Counted from the stretch's first letter, positions 1-7,784 are shown. The stretch: 11,858 nucleotides of DNA from an uncultured Alphaproteobacteria bacterium (GCA_937988735.1 CALKHQ010000160.1:1-11858); one strand, 5' to 3'. A program made the numbers and translations. Notes: generated by a model not told the origin, from the letters alone.

Positions 1-1136
1 ACATCCGCGACACCCTGAAGGTGCTGCTGCAGATGACGGTGGTGCTGATGTGGGGCGCCAGCCTGCCGGTGGTGAAGGTGGGCCGGCTGGCCGGCCAGTT
101 TGCCAAGCCCCGCTCCGCCGATACAGAGGTCATCGACGGGGTCGAGCTGCCCAGCTACCGCGGCGACATCATCAACGACATCGCCTTCACGCCCGAGGCG
201 CGCACGCCCGACCCGTCGCGGATGGTGCAGGCCTACAACCAGTCCGCCGCCACCCTGAACCTGCTGCGCGCCTTCACCCGCGGCGGCTTCGCCGACCTGC
301 ACCAGGTGCACAGCTGGACGCAGGATTTCCTCCGGGGCAGCCCGGCGGGCGAGCGCTTCAGCAAGGTCGCCGACCAGATCGGCGAGGCGCTGGAGTTCAT
401 GCGCGCCTGCGGCATCGACGAGCACGTGCCGCAGGTGTCCGAGGCCGAGTTCTACACCTCGCACGAGGCGCTGCTGCTGCCCTACGAGGAGGCGCTGACC
501 CGCCAGGACAGCCTGACCGGCGACTGGTACGACTGTTCGGCGCACATGATCTGGATCGGCGAGCGCACCCGCCAGCTCGATGGTGCCCATGTCGAGTTCT
601 GCCGCGGGGTCAACAACCCGATCGGGCTCAAGTGCGGCCCGACCATGACGCCGGACGAGCTGCTGGCGCTGATCGACGTGCTCAACCCGGGGAACGTCCC
701 CGGCCGCCTCACCCTCATCACCCGCATGGGGGCGGACAAGATCGAGCAGTGCCTGCCGCCGCTGGTCCGCGCGGTGCAGCGCGAGGGGCGCGCCGTGGTC
801 TGGTCGTGCGACCCGATGCACGGCAACACGCTGAAGTCGGCGACCGGCTACAAGACCCGGCCGGTGGACCGGATCCTGGGCGAGGTCCGCGGCTTCTTCG
901 CCGTCCACCACGCCGAGGGCACCCATGCCGGCGGCGTCCACTTCGAGATGACCGGCCGCGACGTCACCGAGTGCATCGGCGGGGCGCAGGCGATCACCGA
1001 GCAGCAGCTTGCGGACCGCTATCACACGCACTGTGATCCCCGGCTCAACGGCAGCCAGGCGCTGGAGCTCGCCTTCCTGATCGCCGAGGAGCGGCGCCGG
1101 GCGCGCGACGCGCGGCGGCTGGCGGCCGCGTCCTGA
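1..1136 (+). CDS. Class II 3-deoxy-7-phosphoheptulonate (DAHP) synthase, 5' end missing
   Basis: Catalyses condensation of phosphoenolpyruvate and erythrose 4-phosphate to DAHP, the first step of the cytoplasmic shikimate pathway to aromatic amino acids. The reading frame is open from base 3 with no start, so the gene begins outside the window. About 378 residues are visible; class II enzymes usually have about 450-470. Family hallmarks run in order: VVKVGRLAGQFAKPRS near the left end, CRGVNNPIGLKCGPTM (substrate-binding Arg and Lys), TLITRMGADKIE, WSCDPMHGNT, GVHFEMTGRDVTECIGG and CDPRLNGSQALELAF. By family knowledge, the His of DPMHGNT, the Glu of HFEMTG and the Asp of CDPRLN are metal ligands. 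The fourth ligand, a cysteine, would lie in the missing N-terminal part. It ends TGA, 72 bases before the next gene on the same strand. Class I aroF/G/H enzymes are unrelated in sequence, so I give no symbol. Confidence 0.95.
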   Translation, partial: IRDTLKVLLQMTVVLMWGASLPVVKVGRLAGQFAKPRSADTEVIDGVELPSYRGDIINDIAFTPEARTPDPSRMVQAYNQSAATLNLLRAFTRGGFADLHQVHSWTQDFLRGSPAGERFSKVADQIGEALEFMRACGIDEHVPQVSEAEFYTSHEALLLPYEEALTRQDSLTGDWYDCSAHMIWIGERTRQLDGAHVEFCRGVNNPIGLKCGPTMTPDELLALIDVLNPGNVPGRLTLITRMGADKIEQCLPPLVRAVQREGRAVVWSCDPMHGNTLKSATGYKTRPVDRILGEVRGFFAVHHAEGTHAGGVHFEMTGRDVTECIGGAQAITEQQLADRYHTHCDPRLNGSQALELAFLIAEERRRARDARRLAAAS

Positions 1137-1208
1137 GCCGGGCGGCTCCGCTTGACTTCGCCGCAGCCCGCGGCACTGTCCAGTCGCCTTCCGTACTCAG
1201 AGGCCCGG

Positions 1209-2339
1209 ATGTCCCCGAACGCCCAGGAGGTCGGTCGCCTGACCGACCAGTACTTCAACCGCACCAAGGCCATCATCGGCCGCTTCGGCGACGCGACCGT
1301 CACCTACGCGATCTTCATGCGGCGGCCGGTGGTCTCCGCCCCGCGCCTCGCGCTGGAATGGCTGGAGGCGATGGGCCGGGAGCGCGGGGTGCGCTTCGAG
1401 GTGGACCTGCGATATGCCGAGAGCCGCTGGGTCGGCGCCGGCGAGCCGCTGATGTACATCACCGGCTCCTTCTATCACCTGGTCGACCTGGAGACGCTGC
1501 TGCTGCAGAAGATCGGGCCGGCCTGCGTCGCCGCCTACAACGCCTTCTCCATGTGCTCCGACCTGCCGAAGGTCGCGTTCATGGCGATGGACGCGCGTCA
1601 CTGCGCCGGGCGCGAGATGGCGGAGATGATGGCCTATGCGGCGAGCGTGGGGTCGGCACGGGCGCGGCGCAAGCAGGGCGCGGTCGGCTTCACCGGCAAC
1701 GCCAATGACGAGACCGCGCATTTCTTCGGGCTCGAGCGCGGCCGGGGGACCATGCCGCACGCGCTCATCGGCTATGCCGGATCGACGGTGCGGGCGGCCG
1801 AGATGTTCCACGAGACCTTCCCCGACGAGCCGATGGTCGTGCTGGTGGACTATTTCGGCCGGGAGATAACGGACGGGCTCGCGGTGTGCCGCCGCTTCCC
1901 CGATCTGGCCGCCTCCGGCCAGCTCTCTCTGCGGCTCGACACCGGCGGCGGCCGCTTCTGCGAGGGCCTCGACACCCAGGCGTCCTATGCGGTGCTGGAA
2001 CGGAACGCGCCGGACTCGATCCGCGGCTACCGCAGCGACTCCGAGCTGCGCCACCTGATCGGCACCGGCGTCTCCGCCGCCGCCATCTGGTACCTGCGCG
2101 AGAAGCTCGACGAGGCCGGCTTCGACAAGGTCAAGATCGTCGCCTCCTCCGGCTTCGGCCCGGAGAAGTGCCGGGTGATGGCGATCGCCCACGTGCCGGT
2201 GGACGTCATCGGCACCGGCTCCTACCTGCCGGAGAAGTGGTCGGAAACCTACGCCACCGCCGACATCGTCGAATACAACGGCGAGCCGCGGGTCAAGGTG
2301 GGCCGCGAGTTCCTGCTGCGCAAGCAGGCGGCGGAATAG
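1209..2339 (+). CDS. pncB: Nicotinate phosphoribosyltransferase
   Basis: Converts nicotinate and PRPP (with ATP) to nicotinate mononucleotide, the entry step of the Preiss-Handler NAD salvage route in the cytoplasm. The 376-residue product fits the shorter NAPRTase type, about 390 residues, as known from Thermoplasma. Visible motifs are LTDQYF at the N terminus (res 11-16), GFTGNAND (160-167), the family-typical GTMPHALIGYAGS loop (180-192), LRLDTGGG (241-248), ASSGFGPEK (312-320) and the phosphate-binding-like VIGTGSYLP (333-341). I chose the ATG at 1209 because AGAGG (1199-1203) sits 5 bases upstream. A TTG at 1152 would add 19 unconserved-looking residues. It follows the DAHP synthase on the same strand by 72 bases, and a dehydrogenase begins 56 bases after it. 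nadE, acting two steps later, is about 2.3 kb away. A quinolinate phosphoribosyltransferase is less likely given the GTMPHA motif. Confidence 0.9.
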   Translation: MSPNAQEVGRLTDQYFNRTKAIIGRFGDATVTYAIFMRRPVVSAPRLALEWLEAMGRERGVRFEVDLRYAESRWVGAGEPLMYITGSFYHLVDLETLLLQKIGPACVAAYNAFSMCSDLPKVAFMAMDARHCAGREMAEMMAYAASVGSARARRKQGAVGFTGNANDETAHFFGLERGRGTMPHALIGYAGSTVRAAEMFHETFPDEPMVVLVDYFGREITDGLAVCRRFPDLAASGQLSLRLDTGGGRFCEGLDTQASYAVLERNAPDSIRGYRSDSELRHLIGTGVSAAAIWYLREKLDEAGFDKVKIVASSGFGPEKCRVMAIAHVPVDVIGTGSYLPEKWSETYATADIVEYNGEPRVKVGREFLLRKQAAE

Positions 2340-2380
2340 CGGCCGCCCGCACGCCGGGCGCCAACCACAAGCACATGCGG

Positions 2381-2390
2381 GGAGGAAGGA
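2381..2390 (+). promoter_or_regulatory. Shine-Dalgarno site fixing the start of the 2396 dehydrogenase
   Basis: GGAGGAAGGA lies 5 bases before the ATG at 2396. An in-frame ATG at 2375 would put this purine tract inside the coding region, and no comparable tract precedes that ATG. The 2396 start is therefore preferred. Confidence 0.75.
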
Positions 2391-2395
2391 AGACG

Positions 2396-3574
2396 ATGGC
2401 GGCGATGCATCCCGCAATCGGATTGCGGCAGCGTTTCGGCCGGCCGCTGCGCATCGGCATGGTGGGCGGCGGGCTGGATTCCATCATCGGCCCCACCCAC
2501 CGCTTCGCGATGCGGGTGGACGGCATGTACGAGCTGGTCGCCGGCTGCCTGTCGATCGATCCGGAGATCGCGCTTGCCACCGGCGCCGCCGACCTGATGG
2601 CGCCGGAGCGCATCTACACCGACGCCTTCGCCATGGCCCGGGCCGAGGCGGCGCGCCAGGACGGGATCGAGGTGGTGGTGATCTGCACCCCGCCGCCGGC
2701 CCATGCGGCGCAGGCGGAGGCGTTCCTCCGCGCCGGCATCGACGTCATCTGCGAGAAGCCGATGACCCAGACGCTGGCCGAGGCGCGGTCGCTGGCGGCG
2801 ACGGTGGAGGAGACCGGGCGCGACCTGCTGCTCACCCACTGCTACGTCGGCTATCCGATGGTGCGCGAGGCGCGCGCGCTGGTGCAGGCCGGCGAGATCG
2901 GCAAGGTCCGGCTGATCGAGGTCGATTTCGTCAACGGCGACGTGCCGGCCGACGACCCCGATCGCAACAGGCGGCCGTGGCGCTGGCGCGCCGACATCGG
3001 CGGCCGCGGCATGATCCTCGGCGACATGGGCAGCCACGCCATGGTGATGGCGAGCTTCGTCAGCGGTCTCGCGCTGACCGAGGTCCAGGCCGACATGATC
3101 ACGGTCGTGCCGGGCCGCGAGGTGTTCGACGACGGGCGCATCAACCTGCGCTTCGAGAACGGGGCCGCCGGCCGCTGCTGGCTGAGCTACGTTGCCATTG
3201 GGTCGGAGCACGGCCACGCCTTCCGCATCTTCGGCGAGACCGGCAGCCTGCACTGGCGCCAGGTGCGCGGGCACGAGCTGAAGCTGTGCCGCTTCGGCGA
3301 GACCCGCGTGCTCACCCCCGGCTATCCGGCCCGCTCGCCGGCGTCGCTCGCCGCCTGCCACGTGCCGCACGGCCACCCGGAGGGCTATGCGCTCGCCTTC
3401 GCCAACCTTTACCGGGACTTCGCCATGCGGCTGATGGCGAAGAAACTCGGCGAGCCCGCGCCGGAGCTCGACGGCCTGCCCGGCGTGGCGGAAGGCGTCG
3501 CGACCCTCGCCTTCGTCGAGGCCGCGCTGGCCTCTACCGATGCCGGCGGCACGTGGGTGAAGCTGGAAGCCTGA
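2396..3574 (+). CDS. Gfo/Idh/MocA-family NAD(P)-dependent oxidoreductase (copy 1)
   Basis: Probable cytoplasmic dehydrogenase acting on a hydroxyl of a sugar, inositol or glycoside; the substrate cannot be read from sequence. The 392 residues show the family layout. An N-terminal Rossmann fold has the dinucleotide-binding turn GMVGGG (res 21-26) and the EKP signature (120-122), whose Lys is the usual catalytic residue. A C-terminal alpha/beta domain carries LGDMGSHAM (208-216), whose Asp210 and His214 match the family's catalytic D...H pair. A late GHPEGYALAFANLYRDF segment (326-342) is shared with the second dehydrogenase at 6483-7652. The two align over nearly their full length, so they are paralogues of one subfamily. 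It lies 56 bases after pncB and has a strong Shine-Dalgarno sequence. Co-transcription with pncB is possible but unproven. The gene is convergent with the - strand gene at 3607. Confidence 0.9.
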   Translation: MAAMHPAIGLRQRFGRPLRIGMVGGGLDSIIGPTHRFAMRVDGMYELVAGCLSIDPEIALATGAADLMAPERIYTDAFAMARAEAARQDGIEVVVICTPPPAHAAQAEAFLRAGIDVICEKPMTQTLAEARSLAATVEETGRDLLLTHCYVGYPMVREARALVQAGEIGKVRLIEVDFVNGDVPADDPDRNRRPWRWRADIGGRGMILGDMGSHAMVMASFVSGLALTEVQADMITVVPGREVFDDGRINLRFENGAAGRCWLSYVAIGSEHGHAFRIFGETGSLHWRQVRGHELKLCRFGETRVLTPGYPARSPASLAACHVPHGHPEGYALAFANLYRDFAMRLMAKKLGEPAPELDGLPGVAEGVATLAFVEAALASTDAGGTWVKLEA

Positions 3575-3576
3575 CC

Positions 3577-3591
3577 CGGCCGCGGCGGCCG
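3577..3591. terminator. Possible GC-rich hairpin between convergent genes
   Basis: CGGCCG-CGG-CGGCCG forms a 6-base stem with a 3-base loop in the 32-base gap between two converging stop codons (3574 and 3607). There is no T tract on either strand, so it is not a textbook intrinsic terminator. Short GC palindromes are common by chance in this composition. Confidence 0.25.
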
Positions 3592-3606
3592 TCCGCGACG
3601 GTGATG

Positions 3607-4461
3607 CTAAAGAGCCTGCGCCGCAGCGGCCCGGGTCTTGCCCGTGGCCAGCCGCTCGAGCAGCCGGGCGAGGGCGGTGACGGCCTCGCTGCCGTAGCGG
3701 CCGATCAGCGCGGCGCGGCCGGCCGGGTCGAACAGCCGCCGGCCGAGATCGCGGTAGAGCGCGGCGAATATCCGGTCGAAGCCGGCTTCGTCGAGCAGGG
3801 TCTGGCGGGCAACCGGGCGACCGGCGGCATCGGGGCGCTGATGCTCCGGCTGGTGGCGGTCCACCACGGTGATGAACCAGCGCCGCCGCTTCTCGAAGTC
3901 GGCGAAGTAGGGCAGGATCGCCATCCGCACGTCGTCCACCAGTTCCGTCGCCTCCGCATCGTGCTCGACCTGCTCCCAGTCGAAGGCGCCGCCATGGCGC
4001 ATCCGCAGGCCGGCGACGATGTCGACGCAGCGCCGTCGCGCCTGGTCCCACAGCGTGCCGGGGGTCATCGTCGCGACGGCGGCGAGGATGCCGGGGAGGG
4101 CTGCGCGCGGGATGGCCGGCGTGCCGTCGGCGAGCTCGGTCAGCGACGACCCTGCGGGTGCCAGCAGGTGGGCGAAGCGGTCCACCAGCAGCCGCTGCAG
4201 CGGGGCCGCGCGCCGGTCGGGCAGGTCGGCGCCGCGCCGCGTCCACCCGGCGGCGGTCCACAGCGTGCGGTACCGCTCGGCCAGCAGCGCATGGTCGCTG
4301 CGGAAGCGTTCGGCGAGGGCCCCGAGCTGGTCCGGCGTCACCGGGCCCGTGGAGTGGGCGGCGACGAAGGCGACGAACGCGTCCACCGCCACCTCGCCCA
4401 CATGCCGGCACAGCTCGGGCCCGGACAGCTCGTGCAGGTCTGGCGTGTCGTGCAAGGTCAT
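3607..4461 (-). CDS. Hypothetical protein, helical, function not recognised
   Basis: This 284-residue protein does not match a family I recognise. Codon use has the same G/C third-position bias as its neighbours and the frame is intact, so it is very likely a real gene. It has no signal peptide or obvious membrane segment, is rich in Ala, Arg, Leu and Asp, and looks mostly helical. The most distinctive stretch is central: LWDQARRRCVDIVAGLRMRHG (res 137-157), then DDVRMAILPYFADFEKRRRW and FITVVDRHQP (176-205). Charged and aromatic residues cluster there. A helical C-terminal part contains FDRIFAALYRDLGRRLFDP (228-246). The ATG at 4461 is the farthest upstream start but has no clear Shine-Dalgarno sequence. 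It diverges from nadE across 131 bases and converges with the dehydrogenase at 2396-3574. Regulatory or NAD-related roles would be guesses from position only. Confidence 0.8.
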   Translation of the reverse strand: MTLHDTPDLHELSGPELCRHVGEVAVDAFVAFVAAHSTGPVTPDQLGALAERFRSDHALLAERYRTLWTAAGWTRRGADLPDRRAAPLQRLLVDRFAHLLAPAGSSLTELADGTPAIPRAALPGILAAVATMTPGTLWDQARRRCVDIVAGLRMRHGGAFDWEQVEHDAEATELVDDVRMAILPYFADFEKRRRWFITVVDRHQPEHQRPDAAGRPVARQTLLDEAGFDRIFAALYRDLGRRLFDPAGRAALIGRYGSEAVTALARLLERLATGKTRAAAAQAL

Positions 4462-4592
4462 GGCCGTGGCGAACCCGGGGCGCGCCGGATCGGCGCAATC
4501 GCGGGCGATGCTGGCATTGCCATGGTAAAGATGGGATTAAGCGGCAACCGCGGCGCCGCGGCGCGCGGCCGATCCCGCACGAGAGCGAGAGC
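4462..4592. promoter_or_regulatory. Divergent intergenic region upstream of nadE and the 3607-4461 gene
   Basis: This 131-base gap must carry the start signals of two divergent genes. It contains a locally AT-richer patch (4517-4540) unlike its surroundings. The best promoter-like pair for nadE is CTGGCA (4511-4516) and GATTAA (4535-4540), 18 bases apart, a weak sigma-70 match. A perfect 14-base palindrome, CCGCGGCGCCGCGG, lies at 4548-4561 between that pair and the nadE ATG. Only a purine-rich GAGAGCGAGAGC precedes the ATG as a ribosome-binding candidate. Confidence 0.3.
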
Positions 4593-6254
4593 ATGACCGA
4601 CAGCCTGACCATCGCCGTTGCCCAGCTCAACCCGACGATGGGCGACATCGCCGGCAACATCGGCCGCGCGATCGCCGCCCGCCGCGAGGCCGCGGGCGCC
4701 GACCTCATCGTCTATCCCGAGCTCTGCGTCTGCGGCTATCCGCCGGAGGATCTGGTGCTGAAGCCGCTGTTCCTCGACCACGTCCGCGCGGCGGTCGAGC
4801 GGCTGGCGGCGGAGACGGCCGACGGCGGGCCGGCGATCCTGATCGGCGCGCCCTGGCGCGGCGACGACGGCGCCGTCTACAACGCGGTCGTTCTGGGCGA
4901 CGGCGGGCGGATCGCGACCTGGCGGGCCAAGGTGGAGCTGCCGAACACACACGTCTTCGACGAGAAGCGCACCTTCCGCCAGGGCCCGATGCCCGGCCCG
5001 ATCAGCTTCCGCGGCGTCCGCATCGGCGTGCCGATCTGCGAGGACATCTGGACCGAGGATGTCTGCGAATGCCTTCAGGAGGCGGGCGCCGAGCTCTTCA
5101 TCACCCCCAACGGCTCGCCCTGGCACATCGGCAAGGACGAGCTGCGGATGAACGTGGTGGTGAGCCGGGTGGTCGAGACCGGGCTCCCCATGCTCTACGT
5201 CAACCAGGTCGGCGGCCAGGACGAGCTTGCCTTCGACGGCGCCTCCTTCGTGCTCAACGCCGACCGCAGCATTCCGGTGCGGCTGCCGAGCTGGCGCGAG
5301 GCGGTGGCGCTCACCCGCTGGGTGCGCGGCGACGACCATCGCTGGCGCTGCGAGGAGGGGCCGTGGACGGCGCCGCACGAGGGCCTCGCCGCCATCTACC
5401 AGGCGATGATGTGCGGGCTGCGCGACTATGTGAACAAGAACGGCTTCCCCGGCGTCATCCTCGGCCTGTCGGGGGGCATCGATTCCGCGATCAGCGCCGC
5501 GGTGGCGGTGGACGCGCTCGGGGCGGAGCGGGTGCGGGCGGTGATGATGCCCTCGCCCTACACCAGCCGCGAGAGCCTGGAGGACGCCGCCGCCGTCGCC
5601 GGCTTCCTCGGCATCCGCTACGACACCATCCCGATCGGCCCGGCGATGGTTGCCTTCGCCGAGATGCTGAAGCCTGCCTTCGACGGCCTGCCGCCCGACA
5701 TCACCGAGGAGAACATCCAGAGCCGCGCCCGCGGCATCACCCTGATGGCGCTGTCGAACAAGTTCGGTCCGATGGTGCTCACCACCGGCAACAAGTCGGA
5801 GATGGCGGTCGGCTACGCCACCCTCTACGGCGACATGTGCGGCGGCTATTCGGTGCTGAAGGACGTGTACAAGACCCAGGTCCGGGCGCTGAGCCACTGG
5901 CGCAACCAGCAGAAGCCGGAGGGCGGCCTGGGGCCGGAGGGCCGGGTGATGCCCGAGCGGGTCATCACCAAGCCTCCCAGCGCCGAGCTGCGGCCCGACC
6001 AGAAGGACGAGGATTCGCTGCCGCCCTACGACATCCTCGACCAGGTCCTGCACGGTCTGGTCGAGGAGGAGCGCTCGATCGACGAACTGGTCGCCCAGGG
6101 CCACGACCGGGCGCTGGTGCACCGGGTGTGGCGAATGCTGGACCGCGCCGAATACAAGCGCCGCCAGTCGCCGCCGGGGGTGAAGATCACCACCCGCGCC
6201 TTCGGCAAGGAGCGCCGCTACCCGATCACCAACCGGTTCCACGAGCAGCTGTAG
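4593..6254 (+). CDS. nadE: NAD(+) synthetase, glutamine-hydrolysing
   Basis: Amidates nicotinate adenine dinucleotide (NaAD) to NAD+ using ATP and glutamine, the last step of both de novo and Preiss-Handler NAD synthesis. The 553-residue protein has two domains. The N-terminal nitrilase-like glutaminase domain has the Glu-Lys-Cys triad: Glu43 in YPELCVCGYPPED, Lys113 in WRAKVELPNT and Cys149 in VPICEDIW. The C-terminal synthetase domain has the ATP-pyrophosphatase loop SGGIDS (res 293-298), then SPYTSRESLEDA, TTGNKSEMAVGYATLYGDM and KDVYKTQV, and ends with a KITTRAF-KERRYPITNRF tail. Length fits the common bacterial two-domain form. All catalytic residues I can check are present. The ATG at 4593 begins exactly at the nitrilase domain; upstream in-frame codons are shadow sequence. 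It is convergent with the dehydrogenase ending at 6483. pncB, feeding the same pathway through NadD, lies upstream. Confidence 0.96.
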   Translation: MTDSLTIAVAQLNPTMGDIAGNIGRAIAARREAAGADLIVYPELCVCGYPPEDLVLKPLFLDHVRAAVERLAAETADGGPAILIGAPWRGDDGAVYNAVVLGDGGRIATWRAKVELPNTHVFDEKRTFRQGPMPGPISFRGVRIGVPICEDIWTEDVCECLQEAGAELFITPNGSPWHIGKDELRMNVVVSRVVETGLPMLYVNQVGGQDELAFDGASFVLNADRSIPVRLPSWREAVALTRWVRGDDHRWRCEEGPWTAPHEGLAAIYQAMMCGLRDYVNKNGFPGVILGLSGGIDSAISAAVAVDALGAERVRAVMMPSPYTSRESLEDAAAVAGFLGIRYDTIPIGPAMVAFAEMLKPAFDGLPPDITEENIQSRARGITLMALSNKFGPMVLTTGNKSEMAVGYATLYGDMCGGYSVLKDVYKTQVRALSHWRNQQKPEGGLGPEGRVMPERVITKPPSAELRPDQKDEDSLPPYDILDQVLHGLVEEERSIDELVAQGHDRALVHRVWRMLDRAEYKRRQSPPGVKITTRAFGKERRYPITNRFHEQL

Positions 6255-6312
6255 GGAAGAAGGGGGCTGTCCGGCGGGCGCCATCCGGCTCCGGACCGGC
6301 GCGACCGGTCGG

Positions 6313-6438
6313 TCACGGCCGCGCCAGCTCGTCGGCGGTGAAATCCGCCGCGACCGCGATGTCCTTCTGCCGGTCGGGCTCCGCGATGTGTCCGCGGAGC
6401 GCGACGCCGACGCGGGCATGGGCCGCGGCGCGACGGGT
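6313..6438 (-). pseudogene. Possible 3' gene remnant without a start codon
   Basis: In the 228-base convergent gap after nadE, one - strand frame reads 41 codons to a TGA at 6313-6315. Thirty-seven of the 41 end in G or C, with mixed second positions, as expected of coding DNA here. The segment would end ...IAVAADFTADELARP. It contains no ATG, GTG or TTG, and a TGA in the same frame lies just upstream at 6439-6441. It could therefore be the tail of a decayed or truncated gene. I do not recognise the protein. In such GC-rich DNA a chance open frame of this length is also possible. The rest of 6255-6482 shows nothing I can name. Confidence 0.25.
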
Positions 6439-6482
6439 TCACCGGTTGGCGAAGGCGGTGTGGCCCTTCGCGGGAGCGGCTC

Positions 6483-7652
6483 TCAGAGCTCCAGCGCGAG
6501 GCTGGTCCAGGCCGCATTGTTGCGGCTCGACTCCACCGCCGCCTCGATGAAGCGGACGCCCTTGGCGCCGTCCTCGACCGTCGGAACCAGTGCCGCCGTC
6601 GGCGGGGGCGGGGCGCCCTCCATGCGGGCGTGGATCATGTCGGCGATGTCGCGGTAGAGGGTGGCGAACGCCTCCTGGTAGCCTTCCGGATGGCCCGGCG
6701 GCACGCGGGTGCTGTGGCCGGCGGCGTCGCCGAGTCCGGCGCCGCCGCGGGTGATCCGCTGCGGGCGTCCGCCGAGCGGCAGGAAGGTCATCTCGTTCGG
6801 AGTCTCCTGCGCCCAGACCAGCCCGCCCTTGGTGCCGTAGATGCGGAGGGTGAGGTTGTTCTCCTCGCCGACCGCAACCTGGCTCGACCACAGGGTGCCG
6901 CGCGCCCCGCTCTCGTAGCGCAGCAGGATCTGCGCGTCGTCGTCCACCTGCCGTCCCTCGACGAAGGATGTGAGCTGCGCCGCCAGGTGCGATGCCTCGA
7001 GACCGCTGACGAAGCAGGCGAGGTTGTAGGCGTGGGTGCCGATGTCGCCGATGCTGCCGCCGGCGCCGGAGCGCTTCGGGTCGGTCCGCCATGACGCCTG
7101 CTTCTGGCCGCTCGCCTCCAGCTTCGTGGCCAGCCAGCCCTGGATGTAGCAGGCCTGGATCACCCGGATCTCGCCGAGCTCGCCCGCCGCCACCATCTCG
7201 CGCGCCTGCCGCACCAGCGGATAGCCGGTGTAGTTGTGGGTGAGGCCGAACACCAGGCCCGAGCGGCGGACGCGGCGCACCAGGTCCACCGCGTCGGCGG
7301 TGGTGGTCGTCATCGGCTTGTCGCAGATCACGTGGATGCCGGCTTCGAGGAACGCTGCGGCCGGGCCGTGGTGCATGTGGTTCGGGGTCACGATCGCAAC
7401 CACGTCGATCCCGTCGGGCCGCTTCGATTCCGCAGCGGCCATCGTCCGGTAGTCGGGATAGCAGCGGTCCTCGGCCAGCCCGAGCGCGCGCCCGGAGGCG
7501 ATGGATTTCTCGGGCGTGGACGAGAGTGCGCCGGCCACGAACTCGTAGCGGTCGTCGATGCGGGAGGCGAGCCGGTGGACGGCGCCGATGAAGGCGTCGG
7601 CGCCGCCGCCGACCATGCCGAGGCGCAGCCGGCGCCGGGGGTGTGCGGTCAT
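6483..7652 (-). CDS. Gfo/Idh/MocA-family NAD(P)-dependent oxidoreductase (copy 2)
   Basis: Probable cytoplasmic dehydrogenase of a sugar, polyol or glycoside hydroxyl. The 389 residues show the Rossmann turn GMVGGG (res 12-17), TPNHMHHGPAAAFLEAG (89-105) and CDKPM (110-114, the family's EKP motif with Asp for Glu, Lys112 retained). In the C-terminal domain GGSIGDIGTHAYN (198-210) carries Asp203 and His207 of the catalytic pair, and PPGHPEGYQEAFATLYRD (318-335) matches copy 1 at 2396-3574. The ATG at 7652 is preceded by AGGAG with an 8-base gap. It is the downstream gene of a - strand pair whose first member is the TIM-barrel isomerase at 7786-8838, 133 bases away. That pairing suggests both act on one carbohydrate, perhaps through a 3-keto intermediate. 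Myo-inositol dehydrogenase (IolG) is a relative but no other iol gene is here, so I give no symbol. Confidence 0.92.
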   Translation of the reverse strand: MTAHPRRRLRLGMVGGGADAFIGAVHRLASRIDDRYEFVAGALSSTPEKSIASGRALGLAEDRCYPDYRTMAAAESKRPDGIDVVAIVTPNHMHHGPAAAFLEAGIHVICDKPMTTTTADAVDLVRRVRRSGLVFGLTHNYTGYPLVRQAREMVAAGELGEIRVIQACYIQGWLATKLEASGQKQASWRTDPKRSGAGGSIGDIGTHAYNLACFVSGLEASHLAAQLTSFVEGRQVDDDAQILLRYESGARGTLWSSQVAVGEENNLTLRIYGTKGGLVWAQETPNEMTFLPLGGRPQRITRGGAGLGDAAGHSTRVPPGHPEGYQEAFATLYRDIADMIHARMEGAPPPPTAALVPTVEDGAKGVRFIEAAVESSRNNAAWTSLALEL

Positions 7653-7660
7653 CTGGGAAG

Positions 7661-7665
7661 CTCCT
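7661..7665 (-). promoter_or_regulatory. Shine-Dalgarno site of the 6483-7652 dehydrogenase
   Basis: The - strand reads AGGAG here, 8 bases before the ATG at 7652, which supports that start and independent translation after the 133-base gap. Confidence 0.65.
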
Positions 7666-7682
7666 GCTGAATGTCGGTACGG

Positions 7683-7784
7683 CCGGACGTCCGGTCGGCC
7701 AGGGTGTCGCGAACCGGCGGGCGGCGCGGCGACCGGGGCGGCCCCGGGGGATCGCCGCGGCCGCGCCGCAGTCCTGCGACGGAC
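7683..7784. repeat. Cluster of short dyads between the isomerase and dehydrogenase genes
   Basis: The 133-base gap between the two - strand genes contains several inverted repeats. These are CCGGACGTCCGG (7683-7694, perfect palindrome), CCGGGG-CGG-CCCCGG (7733-7747, 6-base stem), CGCGGCCGCG (7756-7765, perfect palindrome) and GTCC/GGAC (7771-7784). None is followed by a T tract. They could form RNA hairpins that trim or stabilise the message, or bind a regulator, or be chance in GC-rich DNA. Confidence 0.35.

Noticed and set aside
1152..1208. TTG start at 1152 for pncB
   Set aside because: ATG 1209 has a better Shine-Dalgarno sequence, and the family-like sequence starts after it.
4158..4592. 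In-frame upstream extension of nadE by about 145 codons
   Set aside because: The extension is Arg/Pro/Ala-rich shadow of the - strand gene at 3607-4461, and the nitrilase domain begins exactly at ATG 4593.
6255..6312. Intrinsic terminator after nadE
   Set aside because: GTCCGG/CCGGAC (6269-6274 and 6291-6296) gives only a 6-base stem with a 16-base loop and no T tract.
2249..6419. Very long - strand open frames (for example 2249-4708 and 4458-6419) opposite real genes
   Set aside because: Their translations are low-complexity His/Arg/Ala/Gly/Asp-rich, typical of antisense frames in GC-rich DNA. The opposite strand encodes clear families over most of each span.
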